DNA from: Candidatus Heimdallarchaeota archaeon
GTDB lineage: Archaea; Asgardarchaeota; Heimdallarchaeia; JABLTI01
NCBI GenBank assembly: GCA_019058165.1
Contig: JAHLVZ010000001.1
Coordinates: forward strand, 62,412-95,379
Direction of reading: 5' to 3'
Length of the DNA: 32,968 nt
Shown here: one piece after another, positions 24,604 to 32,777 of the stretch
How the letters are laid out: every line of letters starts with the position of its first letter
Position numbering within the stretch: the stretch's first letter is position 1
Notes under the pieces: model-generated
Seen by the model: only the letters and a program-made list of their open reading frames with translations
What the model was told of the DNA's origin: nothing
Databases searched by the model: none
Made by a program: the position numbers and the translations under genes

Positions 24604-26187
24604 CTACTTCTGTTTCTTATATACAATGAGTGCGATTACAGGCATGGTTGCGAAGAGCATGACGGCTATGAAGACTAAAAATACAGTAACAGTAAGAGGT
24701 CGGGTAATTGGTATAGGTGAGTCAACAAATTTCGTAACAAAAGCATCACTCGAACCACCTAAGATATAACCATAAGCATTCTCAGTGGGAAAATCATTTG
24801 AACGGGTATCACCTGTGACAAAACAGCTCCCATCACTAGCAAAAGCAATCCCCCATCCATTATCAGAATCACTACCTCCCAGAAACGTGCTCCACAAAAG
24901 GGAGCCGCTGGAATTGAATCTACCAACAAAAGCATCCGACGTACCACCATATGCACTATCATATGCATTCAACATTGGGAAATCATCTGAACGGGTATCT
25001 CCTACCACCAAGCAACTATCATCACCACGAACAGCAATATCATGAACACGATCCGAATCACTTCCACCAAGAAAAGTGCTCCAGAGTAAAGAACCTCTCT
25101 TAGAAAATTTTGTAATGAAAACATCATCATCACCATTAATCGTCTCATCATAGGCATTTTTAGTAGGGAAATCACTTGAATAAGTAAAACCAGCAATATA
25201 ACAATAACCATTAAAAGCAGTAGCAATACCTATTCCTTTATCTAAATTACTACCTCCGAGAAAAGTACTCCACTGAATGATTCCATTCGCAGAAAATTTA
25301 GTAACAAAAGCATCAGTACCTTCAATGGTAGAATCATAAGCATTTAATGTAGGAAAATCAGTTGAAGTAGTATAGCCTGTAATATAACAGCTGTTATCAC
25401 TTGCAACAATAATACCCTTAGCTTCGTCCCATGAAGCTCCTCCGAGGTAGGTGCTCCAGAGGAGCGAACCACTTGCTGAGAACTTGGAAACAAAAGCATC
25501 ACCTTTTAAACCACCATTATAAGAGTTATCATGTGCATTTTTAGTTGGGAAATCACTCGATTTTGTTGAACCTGTTATATAACAGCTACCATCATTAGCT
25601 ACAGCAACACCTCTGCAATATTCGTAATCATTCCCTCCCAAATAAGTACTCCAGAGTAAAGAACCACTTGAAGAAAATTTTGTGATAAAAGCATCGTGAA
25701 AACCACTAAAAGTGCTATTATAAGCGTTCAAGGTTGGAAAATCATTTGATTCAGTATCTCCTATCACATAACAACTGCCATCACTACCAACAGCAATAGC
25801 ATAACAAATATCCCAAATACTTCCTCCTAGGAATGTACTCCATAAAAGCTCTCCATTTGCAGAGAATTTTGCTACAAAAGCATCAGTATTATTAACAAAA
25901 TTGTAAGAAGCATTCAAAATAGGAAAATCAGCTGATCGAGTAGCACCAGTTACATAACAAGAACCATCTTCAGTAACGGCAATATCATTCCCACGATCCG
26001 TCTCATTTCCGCCAAGGTAGGTGCTAAAATTCAATTTGGGATAGGTTGCAGGTAAAGCTTCAGGATAAGCAAGTGTTATAGTTTGTTCAGTAAAAGGAAG
26101 CACTTGCTGGGTTGCAGAAAGAAACACCACACTTATGAGGAGGACAATGCTCAAACGATTGATTACTAATCGTAAAAATTTTCCCAA
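24604..26187 (-). CDS. Membrane-anchored SBBP-repeat beta-propeller protein, exactly seven repeats
   Basis: 527 aa, TTG start with GAGGGTT seven bases upstream. Signal peptide at about 12-30. Seven repeats of about 60-65 residues follow the pattern 'GSCYVTGxTxSxDFPTxNAY ... DAFVTKFSxxGSLLWSTFLGGS', the SBBP (seven-bladed beta-propeller) repeat; seven units match one closed propeller. Each has a conserved Cys in 'SCY'. A C-terminal TM (about 495-522) and the tail KKQK anchor it outward. The DNA repeats are also visible. Probably a surface-exposed binding or adhesion module; ligand unknown. Repeat copies 1 and 2 lie on either side of this gene. Confidence 0.85.
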   Translation of the reverse strand: MGKFLRLVINRLSIVLLISVVFLSATQQVLPFTEQTITLAYPEALPATYPKLNFSTYLGGNETDRGNDIAVTEDGSCYVTGATRSADFPILNASYNFVNNTDAFVAKFSANGELLWSTFLGGSIWDICYAIAVGSDGSCYVIGDTESNDFPTLNAYNSTFSGFHDAFITKFSSSGSLLWSTYLGGNDYEYCRGVAVANDGSCYITGSTKSSDFPTKNAHDNSYNGGLKGDAFVSKFSASGSLLWSTYLGGASWDEAKGIIVASDNSCYITGYTTSTDFPTLNAYDSTIEGTDAFVTKFSANGIIQWSTFLGGSNLDKGIGIATAFNGYCYIAGFTYSSDFPTKNAYDETINGDDDVFITKFSKRGSLLWSTFLGGSDSDRVHDIAVRGDDSCLVVGDTRSDDFPMLNAYDSAYGGTSDAFVGRFNSSGSLLWSTFLGGSDSDNGWGIAFASDGSCFVTGDTRSNDFPTENAYGYILGGSSDAFVTKFVDSPIPITRPLTVTVFLVFIAVMLFATMPVIALIVYKKQK

Positions 26188-26193
26188 AAAACT

Positions 26194-26200
26194 AACCCTC
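26194..26200 (-). promoter_or_regulatory. Shine-Dalgarno in shared leader, SBBP gene
   Basis: Minus-strand TATATTACTGAGGGTTAG precedes the TTG start; the GAGGGTT part is the ribosome binding site. The block resembles the leaders of 22658, 26880 and 27491. Confidence 0.5.
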
Positions 26201-26296
26201 AGTAATATACTCTTAACTTGTAATAATTAAATACTTTTGTAAAAAATAACCAGAAATTGTTAGTCATGACCTTTGAAGAATTACTTGAGTGAATTT

Positions 26297-26321
26297 TACT
26301 TTACAACCAAGACAAAGAATT
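26297..26321 (+). repeat. 25-bp interspersed direct repeat, copy 2
   Basis: Perfect copy. It lies one base from the stop codon of the 26323-26880 gene and upstream of the SBBP gene. Confidence 0.9.
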
Positions 26322-26322
26322 T

Positions 26323-26880
26323 TCATCCTTTTCGCTTTCGTTTAAACCTAATTGCAATTATTACACAAGAAAGAAAGACTAACCCATAGCCAATTGAAGA
26401 TAATTTATTCCCAAAATTCAGTACTTTAGTTGTAAAAGTAATCGTAGCATTTGAACCCTCTAAAGGAATTGTACAATAATATTTGATGACCATTCCAACA
26501 CCACAATCAGAAAGCTTCAAAGAGTGATTATTGGAATAGGATTCTCCAGGATTAAGCTGTATTTCATTTTCAATTACCGGAGTCCAGTTAACGCTATAAC
26601 ATGATCCTGTAGCTGGGACATGCGTGAAGAGTACACTTGAATTTGAGTCTAATGAAACAGAGAAACTAAGGAAAACTTCTCCATTATTATGTATCATGGA
26701 AGTGTTTACAGCTACTCCTTGATTCCAATAAATTTCAATCGTTTCTTCATAAAGAGTGGAATCAATAGGTGATTGCACGATTCTTGCGTTTATAATAACT
26801 AATGAAAAGAAAATAACAAGTACTAAAAACGAAATGCTTCTTCTAGAAAGAAACATAGGATAATACAGATTTCTTTTCAA
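26323..26880 (-). CDS. Signal-anchored extracytoplasmic beta protein with C-terminal TM, module B gene 2
   Basis: 185 aa, paralogue of 21513-22106. TTG start, with GGGGTAGG five bases upstream. Hydrophobic N-terminal segment (about 14-32), a beta-rich ectodomain with 'YEETIEIYWNQGVAVNTS', 'DSNSSVLF', 'LNPGESYSNNHS' and 'SNATITFTTKVLN', then a TM and basic tail KRKRKG. Here it has its own TATATTGTATTGGGG leader and 107 bp of spacer holding repeat copy 3, whereas in module A the spacer is only 42 bp and has neither. Function unknown. Confidence 0.65.
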   Translation of the reverse strand: MKRNLYYPMFLSRRSISFLVLVIFFSLVIINARIVQSPIDSTLYEETIEIYWNQGVAVNTSMIHNNGEVFLSFSVSLDSNSSVLFTHVPATGSCYSVNWTPVIENEIQLNPGESYSNNHSLKLSDCGVGMVIKYYCTIPLEGSNATITFTTKVLNFGNKLSSIGYGLVFLSCVIIAIRFKRKRKG

Positions 26881-26885
26881 GTAAA

Positions 26886-26893
26886 CCTACCCC
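26886..26893 (-). promoter_or_regulatory. Shine-Dalgarno in shared leader, module B gene 2
   Basis: Minus-strand TATATTGTATTGGGGTAGG precedes TTTACTTG. It is very close to the leader of module B gene 1 (27491) although the two encoded proteins are unrelated. Confidence 0.55.
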
Positions 26894-26964
26894 AATACAA
26901 TATAATATAACTAATTCATAGTTAAATGTATTCAAACTAGAAATGAAAAATCCATGGAAAATAA

Positions 26965-26989
26965 TACTTTACAACCAAGACAAAGAACT
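26965..26989 (+). repeat. 25-bp interspersed direct repeat, copy 3
   Basis: First 23 bases perfect, last two differ (CT instead of TT). It abuts and slightly overlaps the stop codon (26988-26990) of module B gene 1. Confidence 0.9.
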
Positions 26990-27491
26990 AGAACAGATAT
27001 GTAATCCATTGGTCTTTATACTTGAATTCAATATGCAAAACAATCCCATCATTCAGCGAAGGTTCTTCTTTGTGGATAAAAAATGTATGCACGAAATTCC
27101 TGCGTGGTCCGTTTTCCATATCATATTCAATTGTATCATAATGGATTTGTCTGTCCACTGAAAACAGATGAATGTGTTTTATGCTTACTCGTCCCAGCCT
27201 AACTTCCGTAAATATTTCCAATTTATTATAATCTTGATCATACTGGTAGATGTTCACGCTTTTTATGTAGAGTTCTCCTTGAAATTGTGCTCTCGAAGCA
27301 AAGGGTATAGTAATCGAAGGTACTGCAATGAGCACAAAAACAGTTAACGCAAATACTCCAGTTAATCTTTTGCTGCGGAAGATATTCTTGAAAAACTGCT
27401 TCTTATCCTTACTATCTTTGACTTCTCTATTCTTCCGTCTTCCACTTAATTGCTCAGAACCACACACGTGACAATGTTTTTTTCTCGTCAT
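26988..27491 (-). CDS. CxxC-containing single-TM protein, module B gene 1
   Basis: 167 aa, paralogue of 22149-22658. ATG start with GGGGTGGG five bases upstream. 'HCHVCGSEQLSGRRK' gives one CxxC in the cytoplasmic N-terminus; a TM at about 42-62 ends in 'SITIPFASRAQFQG', matching 'SVYIPLARRAQYPG' in module A; the ectodomain includes 'IKHIHLFSVDRQIHYD' and ends 'YKDQWITYLF'. Followed on the same strand by module B gene 2, but with repeat copy 3 between them. Function unknown. Confidence 0.65.
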   Translation of the reverse strand: MTRKKHCHVCGSEQLSGRRKNREVKDSKDKKQFFKNIFRSKRLTGVFALTVFVLIAVPSITIPFASRAQFQGELYIKSVNIYQYDQDYNKLEIFTEVRLGRVSIKHIHLFSVDRQIHYDTIEYDMENGPRRNFVHTFFIHKEEPSLNDGIVLHIEFKYKDQWITYLF

Positions 27492-27496
27492 GTAAG

Positions 27497-27504
27497 CCCA
27501 CCCC
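27497..27504 (-). promoter_or_regulatory. Shine-Dalgarno in shared leader, module B gene 1
   Basis: Minus-strand ATATATTGTACTGGGGTGGG precedes CTTACATG. Upstream 'AGTTTTATTATTAGGAAAAG' resembles 'AGTTTTATAGTAGAAAAGAG' of module A, so the whole promoter region was duplicated with the gene; the TTTTATTATT part is a candidate TATA box. Confidence 0.6.
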
Positions 27505-27599
27505 AGTACAATATATTATAGCTTTTCCTAATAATAAAACTAATCATAATAATATGAGGAAATGTCAAAGAAATTTGCATTGACTAATAAATTACAACC

Positions 27600-27624
27600 T
27601 ACTTTACAATCAAGACAAAGAATT
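27600..27624 (+). repeat. 25-bp interspersed direct repeat, copy 4
   Basis: One mismatch (ACAATC for ACAACC). It is between divergent genes. Its right flank, through the start of the 135-aa gene, is homologous to that of copy 6. Confidence 0.9.
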
Positions 27625-27702
27625 TTTCACCAGTACGTTCTTCTTTTTTGCTAAAAAATTAAATTCAAAGAAGTACGTTGTGTATTTGAAAATTAATGTG
27701 GG

Positions 27703-28110
27703 TTGTTTTCTTTGTCAGTAAAATGTCTAAATTGTGGGGAAATGATTGAATCGGATAGTGACCAATGCAATAGTTGTGGATTTAAAATTGATAAAAGAGA
27801 ATCCAACGAACAAGTAGCTAAACATCTGCGAATTTTTTCTCTTATCTCATTAATATTTGGTTGTGTAGGAATGGGTTTCTTTTGGTGGTTCCCATTGCTT
27901 CCCTTAAATAATAAAATTAGTCTTGGTAATTGGGTAGCTTTATCTTTGTTTTGTCTCTTTATGATTTCTGCTATTCTTGGAATCATTTTTGGTGGTCTCA
28001 GCGTAAGAAAAGGAAAGAGATGGTTCTCGATAATCGGACTACTGTTTAATGCGTTTACGTTATTTACTCTAATATGGAGTTTAGTGATTTTCATCTTGAA
28101 TTTCTTCTAA
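27703..28110 (+). CDS. Zinc-ribbon protein with three TM segments
   Basis: 135 aa, TTG start. The near-identical copy at 32881 has ATG at exactly this position, which supports the start, although a TTG three codons later (27712) is possible in both. 'KCLNCGEMI ... QCNSCGFKI' is a complete CxxC/CxxC zinc ribbon, followed by TM helices at about 44-70, 76-100 and 107-133. Zinc-ribbon plus multi-TM proteins of this sort are common in archaea and have no settled function. Bounded by repeat copies 4 and 5. Confidence 0.7.
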   Translation: MFSLSVKCLNCGEMIESDSDQCNSCGFKIDKRESNEQVAKHLRIFSLISLIFGCVGMGFFWWFPLLPLNNKISLGNWVALSLFCLFMISAILGIIFGGLSVRKGKRWFSIIGLLFNAFTLFTLIWSLVIFILNFF

Positions 28111-28142
28111 ATAATTTTTACAATTTAGACTTTACAGATTAA

Positions 28143-28150
28143 TTTTTTTT
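28143..28150 (+). terminator. T-run, candidate terminator of the zinc-ribbon gene
   Basis: Eight consecutive T residues about 33 bases after the stop codon; archaeal terminators are T-rich tracts without obligatory hairpin. Confidence 0.4.
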
Positions 28151-28256
28151 ACAATCATCAAATCCTTCTCCAAACATTAGTAACAATGCTAAAAGCACAT
28201 TAACAAATTCTCTAAACTTTTCATTTCGCAATTTAATACTTTATATGATGATTAAA

Positions 28257-28281
28257 TACTTTACAACCAAGACAAAGAATT
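28257..28281 (+). repeat. 25-bp interspersed direct repeat, copy 5
   Basis: Perfect copy in the spacer between the zinc-ribbon gene and the large LVIVD gene. Confidence 0.9.
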
Positions 28282-28465
28282 CTAAAACAAATCACCAAAC
28301 AAATAACTCAACTTCTTTATATAATGGATCTTTTCAAGCCCGAAAAGTAAACCACTCTAAGAGATTTCATGAAGACATCATCTAACCACTAATTTCTCCT
28401 GTTTTGTGGATAGGAAACTCCTTGATATATTCTCTTAGTAATTTTTTAATTGTTAATATCATATT

Positions 28466-30829
28466 ATGAACGTAAACTTTATACATCGTAACAGCTTAAC
28501 ATTATCCATGAAGAGGGAAAGAAGCGCACTAATTTTTTCAGAAATTTTATTACTACTAATTAGTTTCTACTTTTCGTCAAATTTTTATTTACAAAATAAT
28601 CCAATAATGGTTGCTGCTTCCCATGAAGATATCACTAAAGATCAGTTATATGCTGATGATTTTCCTACAAGTTATAATTCGCAAAATCTAATGTCAAACA
28701 AACAATTGACCAAGATTTGCGATTTTGATTTTAGCTATGGTGCTATGGAAAAAATCTTTGTAAAAGAAAATTATGTCTATTCAATTTTAGAAAATGGTGG
28801 TTTGCTAATTTTTGACACGTCAATTTCTTCTAAACCAACATTGATTGGTAGCTTTAATGAATTTCAAATAAATACTGGGGGTTTTGTTGGAGATAATTTA
28901 ATTTATCTTGGAATTTTTGGTGGGGGCTCCGCCATAATTAATGTGTCTGATCCTTATAATCCTGTCAAAATTTCAACTTTGAAAGATGTCAATATTGTAA
29001 ACAAATTTTATGTGTCTAATGACTTATTTTTTACTCTTGATGGTTTTAACAGAATATTAGTCTATAATATTAGCAATCCATTAAGACCTGTTCTTTTGTC
29101 GTTAATAGATTATTATACACAAGACTTTACACGTGTGAACGACTTTTCTGTAAAGGGAGATTTGCTTTACATTCTTTTTATTACTGGTCTTGTTATAGTC
29201 GATATTTCAGATCCGGAAAACCCTATTGAATTAGTTAAACATGAGTCCGTTAAAGGATTATCTTTTGATTTTAAAGATGATTATGTTTTGACAACATCAG
29301 TTTTTAGAAATAATTCAATATCGTTTTGTCAATTGAATATTCATGATTTTACTGATCCTTTTACGATCAAAAACATTTCAAGTCTTATTTTAAATACTAC
29401 AGTTTATAATAAAAAAGTTCAAGTTATAAACAATTCAGCATTTATTTATGATGCTGAATTCATAATAGTTAACGTGTCTGAAATTAGCTCTCCTGAAGTT
29501 ATTGGTTTTTATTCCCAAATCTCTTTGCCTTCACAGAACAGGATTCTTTATTTGGATATTAATGAGTGTTTTATTGATTATGAAAAGGAAATCATTTATT
29601 GTGCTGATTTTGGAAATGGTTTGTTAATATTCGATTTTATTAATTATCCCTCTCTATTTTTGAAAGGTTTCTTTGATTCGGGTGGAAAAATTACTGATGT
29701 TTTTGTTAAAGATAAGTTTGTTTATATCAGTGATGTTCGTGAGAGTTATTACAATCCCACCTCGAAATTTAGCATTTATAAAACAGAACATAATTTTAGC
29801 TCCATAACCCTCTTAGGTGAGTATTATCCGAATGGAAGAATTCTCGATTTTATTATAAATGAGCAGTACGTTTATTTGTCTGTTTTAAATTCTGGCATTG
29901 AAATAATTAATATTTCTAATCCAATGGAACCTCAGCTTGTAAATACCTATAACAATAGCTTGAAATATCTAAATGAATTAGTCATTGATTCACAAAACAA
30001 CATACTCTATACAACTGTTTACGATAAAGGACTTGTAATTTTAAATATTTCAAATCCAAAAGAACCACAACTGATTACTGAATACATGCAGATGAATGAC
30101 TGGAATTACAAATATTCCGAGTTTTGTTTAGCAGATGAGCTTCTTATTGTCAAAATTGCTGGAAATGATTATGGTACGGGTTTTTCCATCCTTAATATAT
30201 CTAATCCAAGTCAACCAGCAGTTCTCTGGAGTGGGTATATTAGTCGTTATGTTACATCTCTAAGTGTTTTCGATGATTTGCTCATTGTAGGTAAACATTA
30301 CAATATTGTTGAAATTTATGATATCTCCGATCCAATTTCTCCTGAACTATTATCAAGTGTAAGTAATAACTGGTTTTTTTCTGAAAATGAAATTGTAACA
30401 AAGGAATCTTCAGTTTTTGTTGCAAGAGGTGAAAATGGTTTATTAATTGTTGATATTGAACATCCAAAAATGGCAAGATTAGTAACAACAATGAAGGATC
30501 ATTATAGTGGTGAAAGCTTTGATGTTTTTGTTCAAGGGGATTATGTTTTTTTGGCTGATGGTTGGGATGGTCTTGAGATTTTTAAACTCGATTCATACAA
30601 GCTCAGATTTGTTGTGTTTTTTGTACCAATAGGTGGAATCATTATTGTTTCTTTCATAATTTTCACTAATATCAGGAAAACAAAAAAGTATAAATTAACT
30701 ATGAAAAAAAATCCTACTCGATGCTATAAAAACTTTAATACATTCTCTATGCTTTTCTTTTTTCCTCTCTTCTTGTTCCTTCTTTTCCTTAAGCGTTGTT
30801 TCTCCTGTTTGAGAAGAGTTGTTTTTTGA
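28466..30829 (+). CDS. Large LVIVD-repeat beta-propeller surface protein with two C-terminal hydrophobic segments
   Basis: 787 aa. Signal/anchor at about 22-40. Many LVIVD-type blades ('GLVIVDISDPENPIEL', 'GIEIINISNPMEPQLV', 'GLVILNISNPKEPQLI', 'IVEIYDISDPISPELL', 'GLLIVDIEHP') occupy about 85-705, enough for more than one propeller. A TM at about 713-732 is followed by a basic stretch and a second, very Phe/Leu-rich hydrophobic segment near the end. It is strikingly T-rich on the coding strand compared with the A-rich left-hand genes. No Shine-Dalgarno is seen before the ATG at 28466 or the internal ATG at 28508, so the start is uncertain. Likely displayed outside the cell; ligand unknown. 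Confidence 0.8.
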   Translation: MNVNFIHRNSLTLSMKRERSALIFSEILLLLISFYFSSNFYLQNNPIMVAASHEDITKDQLYADDFPTSYNSQNLMSNKQLTKICDFDFSYGAMEKIFVKENYVYSILENGGLLIFDTSISSKPTLIGSFNEFQINTGGFVGDNLIYLGIFGGGSAIINVSDPYNPVKISTLKDVNIVNKFYVSNDLFFTLDGFNRILVYNISNPLRPVLLSLIDYYTQDFTRVNDFSVKGDLLYILFITGLVIVDISDPENPIELVKHESVKGLSFDFKDDYVLTTSVFRNNSISFCQLNIHDFTDPFTIKNISSLILNTTVYNKKVQVINNSAFIYDAEFIIVNVSEISSPEVIGFYSQISLPSQNRILYLDINECFIDYEKEIIYCADFGNGLLIFDFINYPSLFLKGFFDSGGKITDVFVKDKFVYISDVRESYYNPTSKFSIYKTEHNFSSITLLGEYYPNGRILDFIINEQYVYLSVLNSGIEIINISNPMEPQLVNTYNNSLKYLNELVIDSQNNILYTTVYDKGLVILNISNPKEPQLITEYMQMNDWNYKYSEFCLADELLIVKIAGNDYGTGFSILNISNPSQPAVLWSGYISRYVTSLSVFDDLLIVGKHYNIVEIYDISDPISPELLSSVSNNWFFSENEIVTKESSVFVARGENGLLIVDIEHPKMARLVTTMKDHYSGESFDVFVQGDYVFLADGWDGLEIFKLDSYKLRFVVFFVPIGGIIIVSFIIFTNIRKTKKYKLTMKKNPTRCYKNFNTFSMLFFFPLFLFLLFLKRCFSCLRRVVF

Positions 30830-30896
30830 CTCTTTTTCGGCTGTTTTTCAGGTTCTCTTCTTAAGCGGTTTTTGGTGTTTTAAGCAGAGTTTTTTC
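30830..30896 (+). terminator. T-tract cluster between convergent genes
   Basis: Four runs of five to six T residues follow the stop of the LVIVD gene in a 99-bp convergent spacer. They suit archaeal termination for the plus-strand gene. Confidence 0.45.
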
Positions 30897-30928
30897 GATT
30901 CATTTCTTCTTACACATTGCTTCTCAGT

Positions 30929-32083
30929 TTAGATATCCACTGGGTTTTCTAATGGGTACAAATCCTCATTATCGCTTCCCTCGATTGCATATGTTGCTCC
31001 TAGAAACCAGACTAATTCCGACCAATAATTGCCTTGACTTAGAGAAGCATTGTACCAAACATTTGGTCCATAATCACTTGCTGAGCTACTGTCATCATTT
31101 ACCTGTGATCTGTTTTGTAGGATTCCTGTATAGTAATTATTGATGAAATTGTTAGCATAAAATACCGTGTTAGTACTATCGTCTATTTCAATCGCCAATC
31201 CTGTATTATTGTAAAACACATTTTTGCTTACGCTTGAATTGATTATGTATTCAATATTCATTCCTTTTCCATTAAAACTGAAATAATTCCTCTTAATTGT
31301 GAGATTTAATCCTCTTCCTCCATATCCTGATCGTCCATTATAACTACAATTATTACCCAGAATTGTGGAATTCTCCACCCATGATACAAACATTCCTCTT
31401 TCACTATTATTGTTACACGTGTTGTTTGCGATTACTATTGAATGACTCACCATATATTTACCGTAAAGATACTGATCTTCATGTATGAAGAAAATGCCGT
31501 ACTCATTATTGTTACAGGTATTATTGTCTACCATCAAGTTGTCGTTCAGTCCTAAAAGATGCAAACCATATCTCATATTATTACAGTTATTGTTAGAAAT
31601 TAATGAGTCATAACATCCTGTAGTTTTAATTCCTACTGAGCCATAGCAGATATTATTCCTCACGATTGTACCTGGGCAATAAATCAATTCTATTGATGGT
31701 CTACCCTGTCCTGTAAATATATTATTCTCTATTCTTGCGGTCCCGTATGACACATTCACTAAAACAATTGGATATCCAGCTTCAATGTTACAATTCCTTA
31801 TGATGAAATGACTACTTGTTTGATTTATTTTGATCCCAAAAAGTCTCTTTGTGGAAAAAATAAAATTTTCAATTATGTATGGATCTTCTTTTGTTCCGTT
31901 CCCAGGAAAATGATACCGATTCGCAAAATCTTCATCCCGATAAATGATGATTTCCCCCACAAAATAAACTCGATTCTTCATATGCCATGTTAGTAACCAA
32001 GCACTCACGCTGATTACTAATACTAATTGCACTATTAAGATTGCAACTATAACCCTTATACCTCTCTTACTCTTCCCAAACAT
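30929..32083 (-). CDS. NosD-like right-handed parallel beta-helix protein, N-terminally anchored
   Basis: 384 aa from the ATG at 32083 (MFGKSKRG). The ORF track extends 32 residues into the upstream gene, but GGGGTGA lies eight bases before this ATG and the upstream stop is just two bases away. TM at about 8-31, then 'GNGTKEDPYIIENF' and a series of PbH1 rungs ('NNNCNNMRYGLHLLGLNDN', 'NNTCNNNEYGIFFI', 'NYFSFNGKGMNI', 'NNFINNYYTGI'), ending 'GNYWSELVW ... LYPLENPVDI', the usual end of archaeal NosD/periplasmic copper-binding-type helices. Likely an extracellular glycan-binding or -processing protein. Probably co-transcribed with the upstream membrane protein. Confidence 0.82.
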   Translation of the reverse strand: MFGKSKRGIRVIVAILIVQLVLVISVSAWLLTWHMKNRVYFVGEIIIYRDEDFANRYHFPGNGTKEDPYIIENFIFSTKRLFGIKINQTSSHFIIRNCNIEAGYPIVLVNVSYGTARIENNIFTGQGRPSIELIYCPGTIVRNNICYGSVGIKTTGCYDSLISNNNCNNMRYGLHLLGLNDNLMVDNNTCNNNEYGIFFIHEDQYLYGKYMVSHSIVIANNTCNNNSERGMFVSWVENSTILGNNCSYNGRSGYGGRGLNLTIKRNYFSFNGKGMNIEYIINSSVSKNVFYNNTGLAIEIDDSTNTVFYANNFINNYYTGILQNRSQVNDDSSSASDYGPNVWYNASLSQGNYWSELVWFLGATYAIEGSDNEDLYPLENPVDI

Positions 32084-32085
32084 CT

Positions 32086-32538
32086 TCAAGTCACCCCTTT
32101 TGTTTTCCCTTCTGCTTGAATCATAAGTAATATTTTTTTTCTTCTTATTAAAAACCAAATTAGGTTTCCAATAAAGCAAGCACCTGTAAAAATCGGCCCA
32201 CCTAAGAAAATAACTTGAAACCCTATGTATAAACCATAGTCAAGAATAACTCCAGGTATATTTGAACTGATTCTACTCACATCATCAAAAATAATGAAAA
32301 TAAGAATAATTAAAATGAAATAAATCATGTAAGATGCACCAAATACGAATACTGTTAATGGTATTCTTAGTAATTTATCATGTTTTATCGTTTGCATCTT
32401 TTGAGATAGAAAAACCAATATTAATGACACTAAAGGAATGAGTATTACTAATCCACATAGAAAGACTACGAATAGAATATCTACCCAAATTGGCAGCTCA
32501 AGAAACATCACATTGTTCGGAGCAAGTCTAAATGTCAC
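32086..32538 (-). CDS. Small membrane protein with three to four TM segments, unknown function
   Basis: 150 aa, GTG start with GGAGAGTAGG about nine bases upstream. Hydrophobic segments at about 18-43, 54-80 and 95-135, with a short basic tail. Its stop is two bases before the start of the beta-helix gene, so the pair forms an operon and the two products may work together at the membrane. No family recognised. Confidence 0.65.
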   Translation of the reverse strand: MTFRLAPNNVMFLELPIWVDILFVVFLCGLVILIPLVSLILVFLSQKMQTIKHDKLLRIPLTVFVFGASYMIYFILIILIFIIFDDVSRISSNIPGVILDYGLYIGFQVIFLGGPIFTGACFIGNLIWFLIRRKKILLMIQAEGKTKGVT

Positions 32539-32678
32539 AGGAATAATCCTACTCTCCTCTTAATTTTAGGTATTTAATTATTCATTTCCGAGTATTTAAT
32601 TCTTTTATCAAATCAATTAGTTTGTTACCTTTTTGTTCTTGTTTTTCCCGGAACACTTTTTCCACTATATTCTTCTTT

Positions 32679-32760
32679 TTAGTTATGAAGTTCTTTTCGT
32701 TTCAAAACTCCCAACACCACAAATAAACTAATCAATTTTAGTACTATATATGGTGTTTAC
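32679..32760 (-). pseudogene. Remnant of an LVIVD-gene 5' end (promoter, Shine-Dalgarno, about eight codons)
   Basis: On the minus strand 'GGTGTTGGGAGTTTTGAAACG' corresponds to 'GGTGATGGGAGTTATGAAAAG' at 24391, with TTG in place of ATG and a TAA after eight codons (MKRKELHN). The TATA-like CCATATATAG upstream also matches. The rest of the gene is absent. Confidence 0.5.
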
Positions 32761-32777
32761 TTTATTCTATATTTCTA

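Larger units (their letters stand above)
28111..28465. other. 355-bp intergenic stretch with repeat copy 5
   Basis: No gene recognised. It begins with a T-run (28143-28150) suited to terminate the 135-aa gene, contains repeat copy 5, and ends with AT-rich promoter-like sequence before the LVIVD gene. A 9-base AATACTTTA occurs twice about 18 bp apart, the second copy running into the repeat. Confidence 0.5.

Noticed and set aside
27693-28094. 133-aa minus-strand ORF opposite the zinc-ribbon gene
   Set aside because: Shadow; the plus-strand frame has the CxxC/CxxC ribbon, TM helices and a paralogue with silent differences in that frame.
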